From Chryseobacterium camelliae (GTDB lineage Bacteria; Bacteroidota; Bacteroidia; Flavobacteriales; Weeksellaceae): a stretch of DNA of 64,000 nt. This document shows positions 36,149 through 45,386 of the stretch, piece after piece. The stretch covers positions 1,984,001-2,048,000 of the forward strand of contig NZ_JAUTAL010000001.1 in NCBI RefSeq assembly GCF_030818575.1, in the 5' to 3' direction. Position 1 is the stretch's first letter. The number at the start of each line of letters is the position of its first letter. Under the pieces are notes generated by a model. That model was not told the DNA's origin. It was given only the letters and a program-made list of their open reading frames with translations, and made no database searches. The position numbers and the translations under genes were made by a program.

Positions 36149-36186
36149 AGCCGGGAATTGAGAAATCTCAATTCCCGGCTTTTTTA
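36149..36186 (+). terminator. Rho-independent terminator between convergent genes
   Basis: AGCCGGGAATTGAG and CTCAATTCCCGGCT form a perfect 14-bp stem with a 4-nt loop (AAAT), followed by TTTTTT on the plus strand. It mainly ends the SDR transcript; its 3' edge overlaps the stop of the leftward hydrolase gene. Confidence 0.9.
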
Positions 36187-37101
36187 TACACTTTGTCTCA
36201 TTAGGTAGGAACATACGATTTCAATGACAGCCTCCAGATTTTCTTCAAACATATAATGACCGGTATCCGCCAAATGCACAAGTTCATACTGCTCAGCAGC
36301 CATAGGAAGCGCATATTGGTAAAAGCCGTAGGAAACATTGCTGGCCATTCCCATTACAGGCATGGTAAGTTTACTGTAATTTTTGCTGTCTTCAATATCC
36401 TGGCTGAAAGCCTGGTACCAGGCATTGGATGCGCGGATGCGTTCGGGCTGATTGTAGACAGCAGCATAGGCTTCTTTTTCAAATTCAGACATTTTGCTTT
36501 CATCAATCATGACATACCGGAAGAGCCAGTCTAAAAGATTATAGTACCGGCCTTCCAGAAGCTTTTCGGGAAGTCCCCGGACCTGGTTGAAGCCCATCCA
36601 CCAGGTATAAGGATGAACAGGATCTATCTTATCCCCGAATGTACCGGCAGCCGGGATCAGCGGCATCTGGAGCATGCCTTCATTGGGATGAAGGCCATCG
36701 GCAACAATCAATCCGGAGACTACCTGAGGATAATTATAGGCCAAGCTCATCGCTACCATACCGCCGATATCATGGCCCAGCACAAAAGCCTCATGAAGGC
36801 CCAACTGAAGGATAATCTCATAAATATCCGATGCCATCGTTTTTTTGTCGTATCCGGAATCAGGCGTTGCAGAACTGCCCATTCCCCGGATATCCACCAC
36901 AAAGACCCGGAAATGTTTAGCTAATTGTGGAGCAATTCTATGGAATGAATACCAGGTTTGCGGCCATCCCGGAAGGCAGATCAGAGGAGATCCGCTGCCT
37001 CCTTCCACATAATGGAGCTTTATTCCGTTCACATCAATAGTATGATTGGTAAATCCTTCCCAGTTTTTGATCAGTTCTTCGTCTGTATATTCAGTGTGCA
37101 T
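36184..37101 (-). CDS. Alpha/beta hydrolase, epoxide hydrolase/dehalogenase-like
   Basis: The 305-residue enzyme has the oxyanion/HGxP-like segment LPGWPQTW (about 43-50) and the nucleophile elbow VLGHDIGGMVA with Asp111 in place of Ser, the hallmark of epoxide hydrolases and haloalkane dehalogenases; the acid-histidine end is LADTGHYMFEEN (His about 286). Cap-domain length fits epoxide hydrolase-like proteins. It is the third gene of a leftward operon with a Crp-type regulator and an NmrA-type reductase (27-nt gap), possibly for detoxifying electrophiles. Substrate not known. Confidence 0.85.
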   Translation of the reverse strand: MHTEYTDEELIKNWEGFTNHTIDVNGIKLHYVEGGSGSPLICLPGWPQTWYSFHRIAPQLAKHFRVFVVDIRGMGSSATPDSGYDKKTMASDIYEIILQLGLHEAFVLGHDIGGMVAMSLAYNYPQVVSGLIVADGLHPNEGMLQMPLIPAAGTFGDKIDPVHPYTWWMGFNQVRGLPEKLLEGRYYNLLDWLFRYVMIDESKMSEFEKEAYAAVYNQPERIRASNAWYQAFSQDIEDSKNYSKLTMPVMGMASNVSYGFYQYALPMAAEQYELVHLADTGHYMFEENLEAVIEIVCSYLMRQSV

Positions 37102-37128
37102 AGCAGTGAAATTAAGGTTAATGGATAT

Positions 37129-38019
37129 TTATTTTCTTGTTAAAGCCTCTTCGGCAGTGGTCCAGGTCAAATCCGAATATCTCCCGTTATCCAGCGTATG
37201 GTGATGGGCGGCAAACATACTGTACAGGTACTGCATCTGCTGCCACGCAGGATACAGCTGGTGTTCTCCTTCGGGATGCTGTTTCCTGATTTTTGTAATT
37301 GTATCCATAAACCCTTCCATTGATCCCTGATTCTGAAGTTCAAACGGTGTTCCGAATACGCTTTCAGTGAGCGGAACAAGATCTTCCGGACTTATCCGGA
37401 ATCCGGCAATGCGCAGGTAGCGCGGAGCAGCATCATCCAATGCCGCGGCGGCTGTAAAAGCAGCTGTATCATCCAGGGTGGTGAAATCAATTTCCCATCC
37501 GGATTTACCCTCGTAATAAGCAATGGTGCGGTTTTTTGTATTCATAAGCGGAATATCGTATTGCAGGACATAGGCAAAAGCTCCATTGAAAACGGAAGTA
37601 GCCTGAATAGGGCGGCTATCGATAAGGGCTGCAAAAGTTTTGCGCAAATCGAAATTACGGTTGCATCCTTCAGGCAGCTGCGTATAATCAGTACAGAAAT
37701 CAGAGGGGATGAAACGTGGTACACCTGCTTTAACGGCAGCCTCCAGAAGTTTAGCCTGTGTTTCTACGATAACGTTGTGCAGCCCTGCGAGTGCAGATAC
37801 TACACAGGATACGCCGGAACAGGCAGACTCCAGCATGGAAGAAGCATTAAAATCCACTTGAATAACATTAACGCCTAGATTCTCCAGCGCATTCACTTTT
37901 TCTGCATCGCTTTCCGTGCGTACTAAGGCTTTCACTTCTGCTCCCCGACTGATCAGTTCACGGCAGATTTTTTCTCCAAGGCTCCCGGTGGCACCGGCAA
38001 CCAAAATTGTTTTTTTCAT
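37129..38019 (-). CDS. NmrA/isoflavone reductase-like NAD(P)-binding protein
   Basis: The 296-residue product (start set to ATG 38019, which begins MKKTILVAGATGSLGEKI; the longer frame to 38037 adds only MNNMTI) has the NmrA-type nucleotide motif GATGSLGEKI followed by LVRTES, where the Arg selects NADPH. The remainder matches atypical SDR proteins such as isoflavone reductase (FIPSDFCTDY). It is either a quinone/aldehyde reductase or a redox sensor. It lies between the Crp regulator (80 nt upstream) and the hydrolase. Confidence 0.8.
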   Translation of the reverse strand: MKKTILVAGATGSLGEKICRELISRGAEVKALVRTESDAEKVNALENLGVNVIQVDFNASSMLESACSGVSCVVSALAGLHNVIVETQAKLLEAAVKAGVPRFIPSDFCTDYTQLPEGCNRNFDLRKTFAALIDSRPIQATSVFNGAFAYVLQYDIPLMNTKNRTIAYYEGKSGWEIDFTTLDDTAAFTAAAALDDAAPRYLRIAGFRISPEDLVPLTESVFGTPFELQNQGSMEGFMDTITKIRKQHPEGEHQLYPAWQQMQYLYSMFAAHHHTLDNGRYSDLTWTTAEEALTRK

Positions 38020-38099
38020 AATTGTCATATTGTTCATATGCCAAAACTATGAATTATCGGAAGCCGCGAAACTACCAATTGGTAGTTTATCAGGCCTTC

Positions 38100-38660
38100 T
38101 CAGCGGATGTTTTTCCGGATGCGGCTCAGCGCATTGGGCGTAATGCCGAGATAAGAAGCCAACTGTTTTACAGATACCCGCTGCATGAAACCTGGTTTCT
38201 TTAAAAACTCAAGATAGCGCTCTTCCACTGTAAGGGTCTGGAAACGGATAATTTCGTCGATCATGCGTATGGCCATAGATTCCCAGATTTTCCTCCCGAA
38301 TTCCTGCCAGGCGGGAAGTTCACGATACAATAATTCCATATCGGCCTTTTCAATGTAATACAGTTCGGTTTCTTCAATGGCTTCCACATTAAAACGGGTC
38401 GGCTCCTGATGTTTAAAGCTGGTGATCTCCGTAAAAAATTCATCCGGCAGTACTACCCAGGCGGTTAGTTCCCGGTCTTCGCTATACACAAAACGCAGGG
38501 CTCCGCTCCTGATATAATAATACCGGCTTGCTACCTGTCCCTTTTTTAACAACAGCTGCCCCTTCCGCACTGTTTTCACATGGAATTTGGAAAGGATCAT
38601 TTGCAGGTCATCATTAGAGAAATGACCGGACCGGATTAGAAAATCTACAAATTCCTGCAT
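38100..38660 (-). CDS. Crp/Fnr family transcriptional regulator
   Basis: The 186-residue protein has a cyclic-nucleotide-binding-like beta-barrel (about 12-125, with LLKKGQVASRYYYIRSGALR) and a short winged-helix tail (VSVKQLASYLGITPNALSRI at about 160-180). It lacks the FNR cysteines and shows no clear cAMP phosphate-binding Arg. It is the first gene of the leftward operon with the NmrA-like and hydrolase genes, so it is likely to control that operon. Small Crp proteins of this shape are abundant in Bacteroidetes. Confidence 0.88.
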   Translation of the reverse strand: MQEFVDFLIRSGHFSNDDLQMILSKFHVKTVRKGQLLLKKGQVASRYYYIRSGALRFVYSEDRELTAWVVLPDEFFTEITSFKHQEPTRFNVEAIEETELYYIEKADMELLYRELPAWQEFGRKIWESMAIRMIDEIIRFQTLTVEERYLEFLKKPGFMQRVSVKQLASYLGITPNALSRIRKNIR

Positions 38661-38707
38661 GATGATAGATTAATTTTTATGACTGACCCGTGTAAAGTTC
38701 AATAAAA

Positions 38708-38715
38708 CAAATGTA
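38708..38715 (-). promoter_or_regulatory. Bacteroidetes-type -7 element (TACATTTG)
   Basis: On the minus strand TACATTTG matches TAnnTTTG and lies about 48 nt before the ATG of the Crp gene at 38660. No ideal -33 TTTG. Confidence 0.4.
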
Positions 38716-38887
38716 TAATAAAAGTTGGATAATTAATCCCAGGCAAGATTTTACAATAATCTTATGTCAGGAAATGTCTCTGCCTGAAGCAAAATTTCAA
38801 TAATAATTTACGGTAATCCGCAAGGAAGCAGGTAATATCATCCTATCTATCTTTGGTTGAAAATTAAAGCATAAGTGATGAAGCCAT

Positions 38888-38913
38888 AAAGCCTTGTTTA
38901 ATTACAAGGCTTT
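38888..38913 (-). terminator. Hairpin after ridA
   Basis: AAAGCCTTGT and ACAAGGCTTT form a 10-bp stem with a 6-nt loop, 20-45 nt after the RidA stop; the T-tract is short. Confidence 0.6.
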
Positions 38914-38934
38914 ACATTTAAAAATGGATACTGC

Positions 38935-39324
38935 TTATTTAACTGCTGTAGCTTCCAGTTCCACTTTCAGGGTTTCAAAAAGGCTTTTTACCTCCAGCAC
39001 GGTAGAAGCCTGCCTGATCCCGTTGTCAGTGAGCCATTCCTGTACAATCCCGAAATTTTCAAAAAGTTCTGATGCTGAAGTGGTGTATATATTCAGCCGC
39101 ACAATATGGTTCAGTTCATACCCCGCTTCCCGGATTACCTTTTCAAGATTCCGGATGGTATGGAGCAGTTGCGACCGCATATCCCGGTCACTTGAAATGC
39201 CATCGTCACTGATGGCAGTCTGGCCGGAAACATACAAAGTGCTTTCAACATTCCTTACTTCCACAGCCTGAACATAATTTCTTTCCTCCTGCCAGGTCCA
39301 TGGATTGATCACCTGTTTTTCCAT
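38935..39324 (-). CDS. RidA family (YjgF/YER057c/UK114) protein
   Basis: The 129-residue protein has the RidA fold pattern: VESTLYVSGQTAISDDG, QLLHTIRNLEKVIREAGYEL and HIVRLNIYTTSASE, where the conserved Arg binds the carboxylate of imine/enamine substrates. RidA hydrolyses reactive enamines formed by PLP enzymes. It sits 71 nt downstream of another Crp/Fnr gene in the same direction and is probably in its transcription unit. The extra N-terminal WTWQEE is typical for one Rid subgroup. Confidence 0.9.
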   Translation of the reverse strand: MEKQVINPWTWQEERNYVQAVEVRNVESTLYVSGQTAISDDGISSDRDMRSQLLHTIRNLEKVIREAGYELNHIVRLNIYTTSASELFENFGIVQEWLTDNGIRQASTVLEVKSLFETLKVELEATAVK

Positions 39325-39395
39325 TGAATGAGTGTTTACAATTAGGATACAAAACTGCAGATATTATAGGCATTATGGCTGTGACGCAGATCACT

Positions 39396-39971
39396 TTATT
39401 GATTTCCGCTTTTGTACAGCCTGCTCAGGGTTTCCCTTGAAACACCGAGATACAGTGACAACAACGATTTCGGAATCCTTTGAACCAGCGCAGGATAAAG
39501 CTGTAAAAACTGTTCATACTTCTTTTTCGGGGATAACGTGAGCAGTGAAAGGATCCTTCTTTGATTGGCTATATGCCCTTTAACAGACTTATCAAGAAAA
39601 TATCCGGATACATGAGGGTAACGTTCAATAAGCATCCGGTAGTCCTCATAATGCAGGCTGTAGATTTCGCTATCTTCAATGCACTGAAGGTTAGACACCG
39701 CCGGAACCTGATGGTAAAATGCAGAAAAATCTGTTTCCCACCAGTTTTCAAAAGCAAAAGACAGAATACATTCTTTCGCTTCTTCATCTGAATAAAACAG
39801 CTTAACCAGTCCGGAGGATATAAAATAGACATGGCTAACCTTATCGCCTTCCCTGAAAACATAGTCCCCTCTCTTCAGCTTCTGATGGTGAAACAAATCT
39901 TTAATCTCCAAAAACTCCTGATCGGTCAGGGGGTTAAACATATCAATGCTGGTTTTTGAAAAGTGCTCCAT
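39396..39971 (-). CDS. Crp/Fnr family transcriptional regulator
   Basis: The 191-residue regulator (ATG 39971, MEHFSKTSIDMFNPL; the longer frame to 40010 adds a basic stretch) has a beta-barrel sensor (about 20-125, KRGDYVFREGDKVSHVYFIS) and an HTH tail (IPKSLLSLYLGVSRETLSRL at about 168-187). No Fe-S cysteines. It is followed by ridA and divergent from the P-loop ATPase. Four such proteins, one broken, occur within 15 kb. Confidence 0.88.
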   Translation of the reverse strand: MEHFSKTSIDMFNPLTDQEFLEIKDLFHHQKLKRGDYVFREGDKVSHVYFISSGLVKLFYSDEEAKECILSFAFENWWETDFSAFYHQVPAVSNLQCIEDSEIYSLHYEDYRMLIERYPHVSGYFLDKSVKGHIANQRRILSLLTLSPKKKYEQFLQLYPALVQRIPKSLLSLYLGVSRETLSRLYKSGNQ

Positions 39972-40195
39972 TTTTTTTAATTTTGATCCGAAGAATTCTA
40001 TAGGGCTCAAAAAATGTTTCCACTTTTTCCGTTAGCCCGGTCTCCCACAATATACGCATTAAGTTGTATTCTGATCCTGAATATGAGCAAAGACATTTGG
40101 CAGGCTTTGCCTGAAACAGCATGATAACCGCATTGTGTTTCAAAAATCACAGAACATCATATCAATACCACCATTATACAAATCAGAGAGAAAAC

Positions 40196-40726
40196 ATGAA
40201 AATAATCGTCACCGGAGGGCCCGGAATGGGCAAGACCTCAATTATCGACACCCTGAAAGAAATGGGATACTCCACTGTACCGGAATCCGGAAGGAATATC
40301 ATCAGGAACCAGGCTGAAACCTGTGGAGACCGGCTTCCATGGAAAGACCGGAAAGGATTTGCTGAGGAAATGTTCCATCAGGCCATTGAAGATTTTAACT
40401 GCGCAGACCGCCATGACAGCCTTACTTTTTTCGACCGTGGTTTACCCGATGCTATTGGTTACCTTCTGCTTTGCCAGATCCCCGTACCGGAAGCCATGTG
40501 GCTTGCTGCACAACAATACCGTTATTATGAGAAAGTCTTTATAACACATCCATGGAAAGACATTTACATCAATGATGAAGAACGCAAGCAAACTTTTGAG
40601 GAAGCTATCAAAACCTTTGAAGTAATGGATACGCTCTACCGCCATCTTGGGTACAGAGTAATTGAAATTCCCCAAACTGCCGTTTCTGAAAGGGCCGGAT
40701 TTATACTTCAGGAAATCGGGAAGTGA
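40196..40726 (+). CDS. P-loop ATPase (AAA_28/NadR-like kinase fold)
   Basis: The 176-residue protein starts at ATG 40196 (MKIIVTGGPGMGKTSIIDTL): the Walker A GGPGMGKT is at 7-14, a Walker B-like hydrophobic strand ends in FFDRGLPDAIGY, and a lid region HPWKDIYINDEERKQTFEEA follows. This is the AAA_28/NadR C-terminal-domain pattern. Substrates of such small P-loop kinases are often nucleotides or small molecules. The upstream frame to 40121 has no plausible signal. Isolated gene. Confidence 0.8.
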   Translation: MKIIVTGGPGMGKTSIIDTLKEMGYSTVPESGRNIIRNQAETCGDRLPWKDRKGFAEEMFHQAIEDFNCADRHDSLTFFDRGLPDAIGYLLLCQIPVPEAMWLAAQQYRYYEKVFITHPWKDIYINDEERKQTFEEAIKTFEVMDTLYRHLGYRVIEIPQTAVSERAGFILQEIGK

Positions 40727-40818
40727 TTGCTTTTATTATTTTTTAATAAAATAAAAGTTAGTTTAAACTTCTATAAGAATGCGTCTGTTGAAATCAATAG
40801 ATAATGCTATTCGAATGG

Positions 40819-42105
40819 TCAGAGTTTAACTTCATCCTTTTCCAGATTCCGCAGCCGGCGCGAAGCAAATCCTGAAAAAGCAACCATTCCGCCTAAGAAT
40901 CCTATACCGATAAACAGTCCACGTATTCCCAGCCATTCTCCGAGAGGGTTAGCAATAAGAAGGCCTAAAGGCGCTGCAAGTCCCATAATCATATTCAGTA
41001 AAGACAATACCCTGCCCTGGATGTGATTAGGAATCACTGTCTGTAATAATGCTGTTAAAGGGGCATTGGCAAAAATAAAAGTCAGTGAACTGATTGCCCA
41101 CCAGAATACGGACAGCCAGAACTGATCGGCAGGCATCAATGCCACAAAACTGATGGCGAAGCAGGATAAGCCCAATCCGGTAAGAATCCATATCATTTTA
41201 CGCTTCGGAGCTATAAGGGTGATGATAATTCCTCCCCCAATCATACCCACTCCGGCAAGTCCTTCCATGATGCCTACTTCCCTGACACTCCCCTTAAAAT
41301 AGTCCTTTATCAGAAGCGGCACAAACGTAAAAGTAGGCATAATGATGAGTACGATGCAGCCGAGCAAAAGAAAAAGCCTTTTCAGTCCCTGATCATTCCA
41401 TACGAGAATAATTCCTTCCTTTAACTCAGATACGATATTATGTAGAAGCTGCTGACCATTCCTTGGTTTCCTGTATTGCGGAATCGAAAAAAAGAATAGC
41501 GGTGCAATGCCCAGCAAGGCGGTGAAAACGTCAATGCTCAACGCCCAGCCTAAAGGCATGACGCTTACCGCCAGTGCGCCCATCGGAGCACTCGCTATAA
41601 GGGTGGCTCCGTACAGGATCTGGTTCAAGCCCGCAGCACGCGGCAGAAAGTCTTCAGGAACAATCATTGCAGCACTGGCTTCGGCCGCCGGAGCCTGAAA
41701 AGCCTGCATCGCTCCCCTAATGCCCATCATGATGTAAATGTGCCATAATTCTATACTATCTGTGATAAATAAAAGCATGAGTCCTGCCATACAGATTGCG
41801 CTTACCGCATCGGCAAGGATCATAATCAACCTCCGGCTGTACCGGTCCGCAAATACGCCTCCGACAGGGCTCAACAATGCCTGCGGCAACAGGGCAACCG
41901 TTCCGGCCATAGCAAGTTTGCTTACACTTCCGGTAGTATCGGCAATCCACCACATCAACACAAACTGTGTGAGCGCGGAACCGATAATGGAAAAAGCCTG
42001 TCCGGAAAAAATAAACCAGTAACGCTTCTGCCAGCCAGTACCTGCTAGGGTAAGTTCATTTTGATTATGTTCTTCATCCAACCGCATAGGAGAATCCTTT
42101 TTCAT
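40819..42105 (-). CDS. MFS exporter (EntS/MefA-like)
   Basis: The 428-residue protein has twelve predicted helices with the MFS loop motif GGVFADRYSRRLIMI between helices 2 and 3 and the family-typical start GQAFSIIGSALTQFVLMWWI. It matches the MefA/EntS-type efflux proteins (macrolide or siderophore export). It is the last gene of the leftward operon that encodes the RND system and its two-component pair (18 nt after the LytTR gene), so it is likely expressed with the pump. Substrate unknown. Confidence 0.85.
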   Translation of the reverse strand: MKKDSPMRLDEEHNQNELTLAGTGWQKRYWFIFSGQAFSIIGSALTQFVLMWWIADTTGSVSKLAMAGTVALLPQALLSPVGGVFADRYSRRLIMILADAVSAICMAGLMLLFITDSIELWHIYIMMGIRGAMQAFQAPAAEASAAMIVPEDFLPRAAGLNQILYGATLIASAPMGALAVSVMPLGWALSIDVFTALLGIAPLFFFSIPQYRKPRNGQQLLHNIVSELKEGIILVWNDQGLKRLFLLLGCIVLIIMPTFTFVPLLIKDYFKGSVREVGIMEGLAGVGMIGGGIIITLIAPKRKMIWILTGLGLSCFAISFVALMPADQFWLSVFWWAISSLTFIFANAPLTALLQTVIPNHIQGRVLSLLNMIMGLAAPLGLLIANPLGEWLGIRGLFIGIGFLGGMVAFSGFASRRLRNLEKDEVKL

Positions 42106-42123
42106 AACACATGACTAAATATA

Positions 42124-42879
42124 TTATCTGTCCAGCCACAGTTTAAACTGCGGCATCCTGATGCGGCTGACGATGATTTCCGCATCCCGGTTTCTTTTCA
42201 ACATGATTTTTGCTTTTTCACCAAAATACTTGTGGATGCTTTCTATACTGTTAACATGCAGGATATACTGCCGGTTCACCCGGAAGAAAAACTGCGGATC
42301 CAGTTGCTCTTCCAGTTCATCAAGCGTATACGGAACAGCAACAGAACTGCCATCCAGCAGCACGAAATAGACGATCTTATTCTCCAGGCAGATATAATCG
42401 ATCTCTTCGGTGGGTATTATCTTATACGTTTCCCGGTAATGCAGCAGAAAACGGTTCCGGTAGGTTTTCTGCCGGGTTTTCAGCATTTCCAGGATTGCGC
42501 CCGCATCCTCTCCTGACAACTGAGAACGGGTATGGATCACTTTTTCAAGGGCCTCTTCCAACTCTTCCCGGACAATAGGTTTCAGAAGATAAGCTGCTCC
42601 GTATACTTTGAAAGCCTGCAAAGCATATTCATCGTACGCTGTAGTAAAGATGACCGGTGCCTGAACATCTGCTCTTCTAAAAATCTCAAATGATAAACCA
42701 TCCGCAAGCCGGATATCCATAAAGATGACATCAGGCTGACTGTGGGAAACCAGCCAGTCCACACTGTCTTGTACGGTGGGAAGAACGGCTAGCAGATTGG
42801 CCTGACCCGTTGTTTTCTCGACCATACTCTTCAGTAATTCTGCATTATGCTGCTCGTCTTCTATGATGATATACTCCAT
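42124..42879 (-). CDS. LytTR-type response regulator
   Basis: The 251-residue protein has a receiver domain (about 1-120) with the acidic pair at residues 7-9 (IIEDEQ), phospho-acceptor Asp55 (VIFMDIRLAD) and Lys at about 108 (LLKPIV), then a LytTR DNA-binding domain (about 145-250, with FFRVNRQYILHVNSI). It is translated 9 nt after the LytS-type kinase (stop 42889), so it is that kinase's partner. LytTR binds direct repeats upstream of the target, probably the operon's own promoter. Confidence 0.93.
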   Translation of the reverse strand: MEYIIIEDEQHNAELLKSMVEKTTGQANLLAVLPTVQDSVDWLVSHSQPDVIFMDIRLADGLSFEIFRRADVQAPVIFTTAYDEYALQAFKVYGAAYLLKPIVREELEEALEKVIHTRSQLSGEDAGAILEMLKTRQKTYRNRFLLHYRETYKIIPTEEIDYICLENKIVYFVLLDGSSVAVPYTLDELEEQLDPQFFFRVNRQYILHVNSIESIHKYFGEKAKIMLKRNRDAEIIVSRIRMPQFKLWLDR

Positions 42880-42888
42880 ACTATTCCG

Positions 42889-43992
42889 TTATAAATTCAA
42901 TAAAGGTAAAACTACCTCAAAAGAGGTCGGGGTTTCTACGATTTCAGGGGTTACATTGTCCAATAACAGATATCGTTCGCGGATATTTTTTAATCCCAAT
43001 CCGATGCTTTTATAATCGATATTGATGCGCTGCAGATTATTCCTCACGGCAATCTTACCGTTTCCGAGACTTTCCAAAGACAGCTTCAGCGGCTGCCTGA
43101 GCGTGGAAATATTATGCTTGATGGCATTTTCCAGCAACAGCTGTAAAGTGACCGGCGGAATCCCTTTTCTTTTATCTTCTTCTGTAATCTGCACCGAAAG
43201 CTGAATGGTTTCCCCATGCCGTATCCTGATCAGATGGAAATACAGGTCTACAAATTTCATCTCTTCTGCCAGCGTTACCACATCTTTTTTAGCGGTAGTC
43301 AGGATATAGCGGTACACCCTTGATAAATTGGAAAGGAACTCTTGCGCGGCATTCCGGTCCGTTTCAATCAGCTGGGTAAGGATGCTGAAATTATTGAACA
43401 GGAAATGAGGATCCAGCTGAAGCTTCAATACCTGCAATTCAGCCTGGAGCGCATTTTCTTTCAGCTGATGGGAAAGCAGTTCCAGCCTGGCGGTTTCAAT
43501 TACCTTCGCTTTCCAGCGGGCAAAAAAGAAAAATGAATAATAAAAACTGTTGACAAATGCAGCAACCACGATATTGACTACCAGGTAAGCCCGGATCGCC
43601 AGTTCCGTTTCTATGTCATCCACTGAAGGTCCGGGCCATATCCAGTTATACACAGCGTCTTCCAAATATAATAGCAGGCACATACAGGCGATGACTACGA
43701 TGGTGGTAATGATAAAATGGACAAGGATATTATTGCCGTACACTGCTCGACGGTGTACCCATCCGGAGAGCAGTCGAATGACACCGAAAAGGATGGCATA
43801 CATCAGTATGCTTCCGGAAAGTGTCAGCGCGATTTCAAACCACGCCGCTTCACTATAGAAATCCCACCATTTGCTGGAAGGGTTCAGAAGGTACTGGATC
43901 AGGATAGCCAGCCCCAGTGAGACCGGCACGCCACTCCACTGGAAAAGCCTTTTCCCAAACAAACCTATATTTTCCCTGCTCTGAATATTCAT
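42889..43992 (-). CDS. LytS-type membrane sensor histidine kinase
   Basis: The 367-residue protein has four membrane helices (about 22-36, 52-76, 90-110, 134-157), a coiled coil (about 163-190) and a His_kinase domain with His196 in LQLDPHFLFNN, then a HATPase domain with LLLENAIKHNIS and GLGLKNIRERY. This is the LytS/YehU family. It overlaps the stop of the TolC-like gene by one base and precedes the LytTR gene, so it senses and probably controls the efflux operon. Confidence 0.93.
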   Translation of the reverse strand: MNIQSRENIGLFGKRLFQWSGVPVSLGLAILIQYLLNPSSKWWDFYSEAAWFEIALTLSGSILMYAILFGVIRLLSGWVHRRAVYGNNILVHFIITTIVVIACMCLLLYLEDAVYNWIWPGPSVDDIETELAIRAYLVVNIVVAAFVNSFYYSFFFFARWKAKVIETARLELLSHQLKENALQAELQVLKLQLDPHFLFNNFSILTQLIETDRNAAQEFLSNLSRVYRYILTTAKKDVVTLAEEMKFVDLYFHLIRIRHGETIQLSVQITEEDKRKGIPPVTLQLLLENAIKHNISTLRQPLKLSLESLGNGKIAVRNNLQRINIDYKSIGLGLKNIRERYLLLDNVTPEIVETPTSFEVVLPLLNL

Positions 43993-45386
43993 TAATTTCC
44001 GCCTAAAGATTTGTAAAGAGCAATATAGGTAATTATTTCTTTCTGTGCCGCTGCCGTATAGGCCAGCTCCGCCTGGAAAGCACTTTGCTGTACCGTTAAA
44101 ACTTCCAGGTAATTTGCCTCTCCGTATCGGTAGAGCATCTGTGCATTGTCAATAGCTTTATCCATTGCTTTTTTACGGTTGTTTACTTCATACAGTTGCT
44201 CCTTTACCTGGATAATATTGTTCATAGCTGTACTCACCTCTTCTACTGCTATCAAAACCGATTTCCGGAACGTATGTACTGCGGCTTCCCGTTGGTGAAC
44301 GGCCTGTTCATAGCCTGAACGGATACTTCGCCTGTTGAACAGCGGCTGTGTTAATCCTGCAGCAGCAGTTCCGAACAGGGATCCCGGAATGGAAAACCAA
44401 CTAGCCAGGTTAGTAGCATTGGAACCGCCCTGTGCCGTAATTTTCATGCTGGGGTAAAATTCGGTTTTGGCTATACCTACCCTTGCGGAAGCCGCCTGCA
44501 ATAATAGTTCCTGCTGTTTTACATCCGGGCGGTGGGCCAGGAGGTCAGCCGGAACTCCTGTTTCAAGATCTGCTTCAAAGACATGATTCCCAAACTGCCC
44601 GGAGCGTTTAACAGCATCAGGATAATTGCCTGCCAGAGTCTGTAAGGCATTTTCCTGTGCTTTGATGCTGGCTGTGATATCCGGGATCAATGTACGGGTT
44701 TCTGCCAGTTGGGCTTCTGCCTGTTTGATGGCCAGTGCTGTAACATCGCCTACTGCATATTGGGTTTTCAGCATCGCAACGGTTTCCTGCATGCTTTTTT
44801 CGACCTGTCGGGTAATTTTCAGCTGCTCATCCAGACTCAGGAGGTTGTAATAGGCCTGTGCCGTCTGTGCGATCAGCTGTACACGCAATGCTCGCCTGTT
44901 TTCAGTCCTGCCGAGGTAGTTCGCCAGCGATTCTTCTCGTTGTTTCTTGAGCTTTCCCCAGAAATCGACATCCCAGGAAACCACTGGCGCAAAATTATAT
45001 TCCTGAAAGAGCAGTCCGCCGCCAAACGAAGCCTGCATGCTGTTTTTGGACAGCCGCTGTATCCCGGTGTTAACTTGTAAGCTGATATCCGGAAGGTAAT
45101 TCAGTTTTACACTTTTCAGCTGGGCTTCAGAAGCCAGGATTTCCTCCGAAGCAACAAGCAGATCCGGATTTTTCGCCATCACCTGATCCAGCAGGACAAT
45201 CAGTTCCCGGTCCTTGAAAAAGTCCCGGTAAGCCGGAATTTCGGCTGTTTTGATACTGTCCGCAGACCCGTTAAATGATGCAGGCAGGCCAAGTTCTGGC
45301 CGTTGATAATCCTGGGTTACTTTACAGGATTGTAACAACCCGCAAACGACAATGACTGTTAAACTATATTGTGTGAGTGTTTTCAT
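43992..45386 (-). CDS. TolC-like outer-membrane efflux lipoprotein (OprM/NodT family)
   Basis: The 464-residue protein has a lipoprotein signal (VVCGLLQSC, Cys21) and two repeats of the OEP fold, with long helical coiled coils (LRVQLIAQTAQAYYNLLSLD, LLLQAASARVGIAKTEFYPS). It forms the outer-membrane channel of the RND pump. Its start (45386) overlaps the end of the pump gene (45364) by 23 nt and its stop overlaps the kinase start, which is clear translational coupling. Typical length for OprM-type proteins. Confidence 0.92.
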   Translation of the reverse strand: MKTLTQYSLTVIVVCGLLQSCKVTQDYQRPELGLPASFNGSADSIKTAEIPAYRDFFKDRELIVLLDQVMAKNPDLLVASEEILASEAQLKSVKLNYLPDISLQVNTGIQRLSKNSMQASFGGGLLFQEYNFAPVVSWDVDFWGKLKKQREESLANYLGRTENRRALRVQLIAQTAQAYYNLLSLDEQLKITRQVEKSMQETVAMLKTQYAVGDVTALAIKQAEAQLAETRTLIPDITASIKAQENALQTLAGNYPDAVKRSGQFGNHVFEADLETGVPADLLAHRPDVKQQELLLQAASARVGIAKTEFYPSMKITAQGGSNATNLASWFSIPGSLFGTAAAGLTQPLFNRRSIRSGYEQAVHQREAAVHTFRKSVLIAVEEVSTAMNNIIQVKEQLYEVNNRKKAMDKAIDNAQMLYRYGEANYLEVLTVQQSAFQAELAYTAAAQKEIITYIALYKSLGGN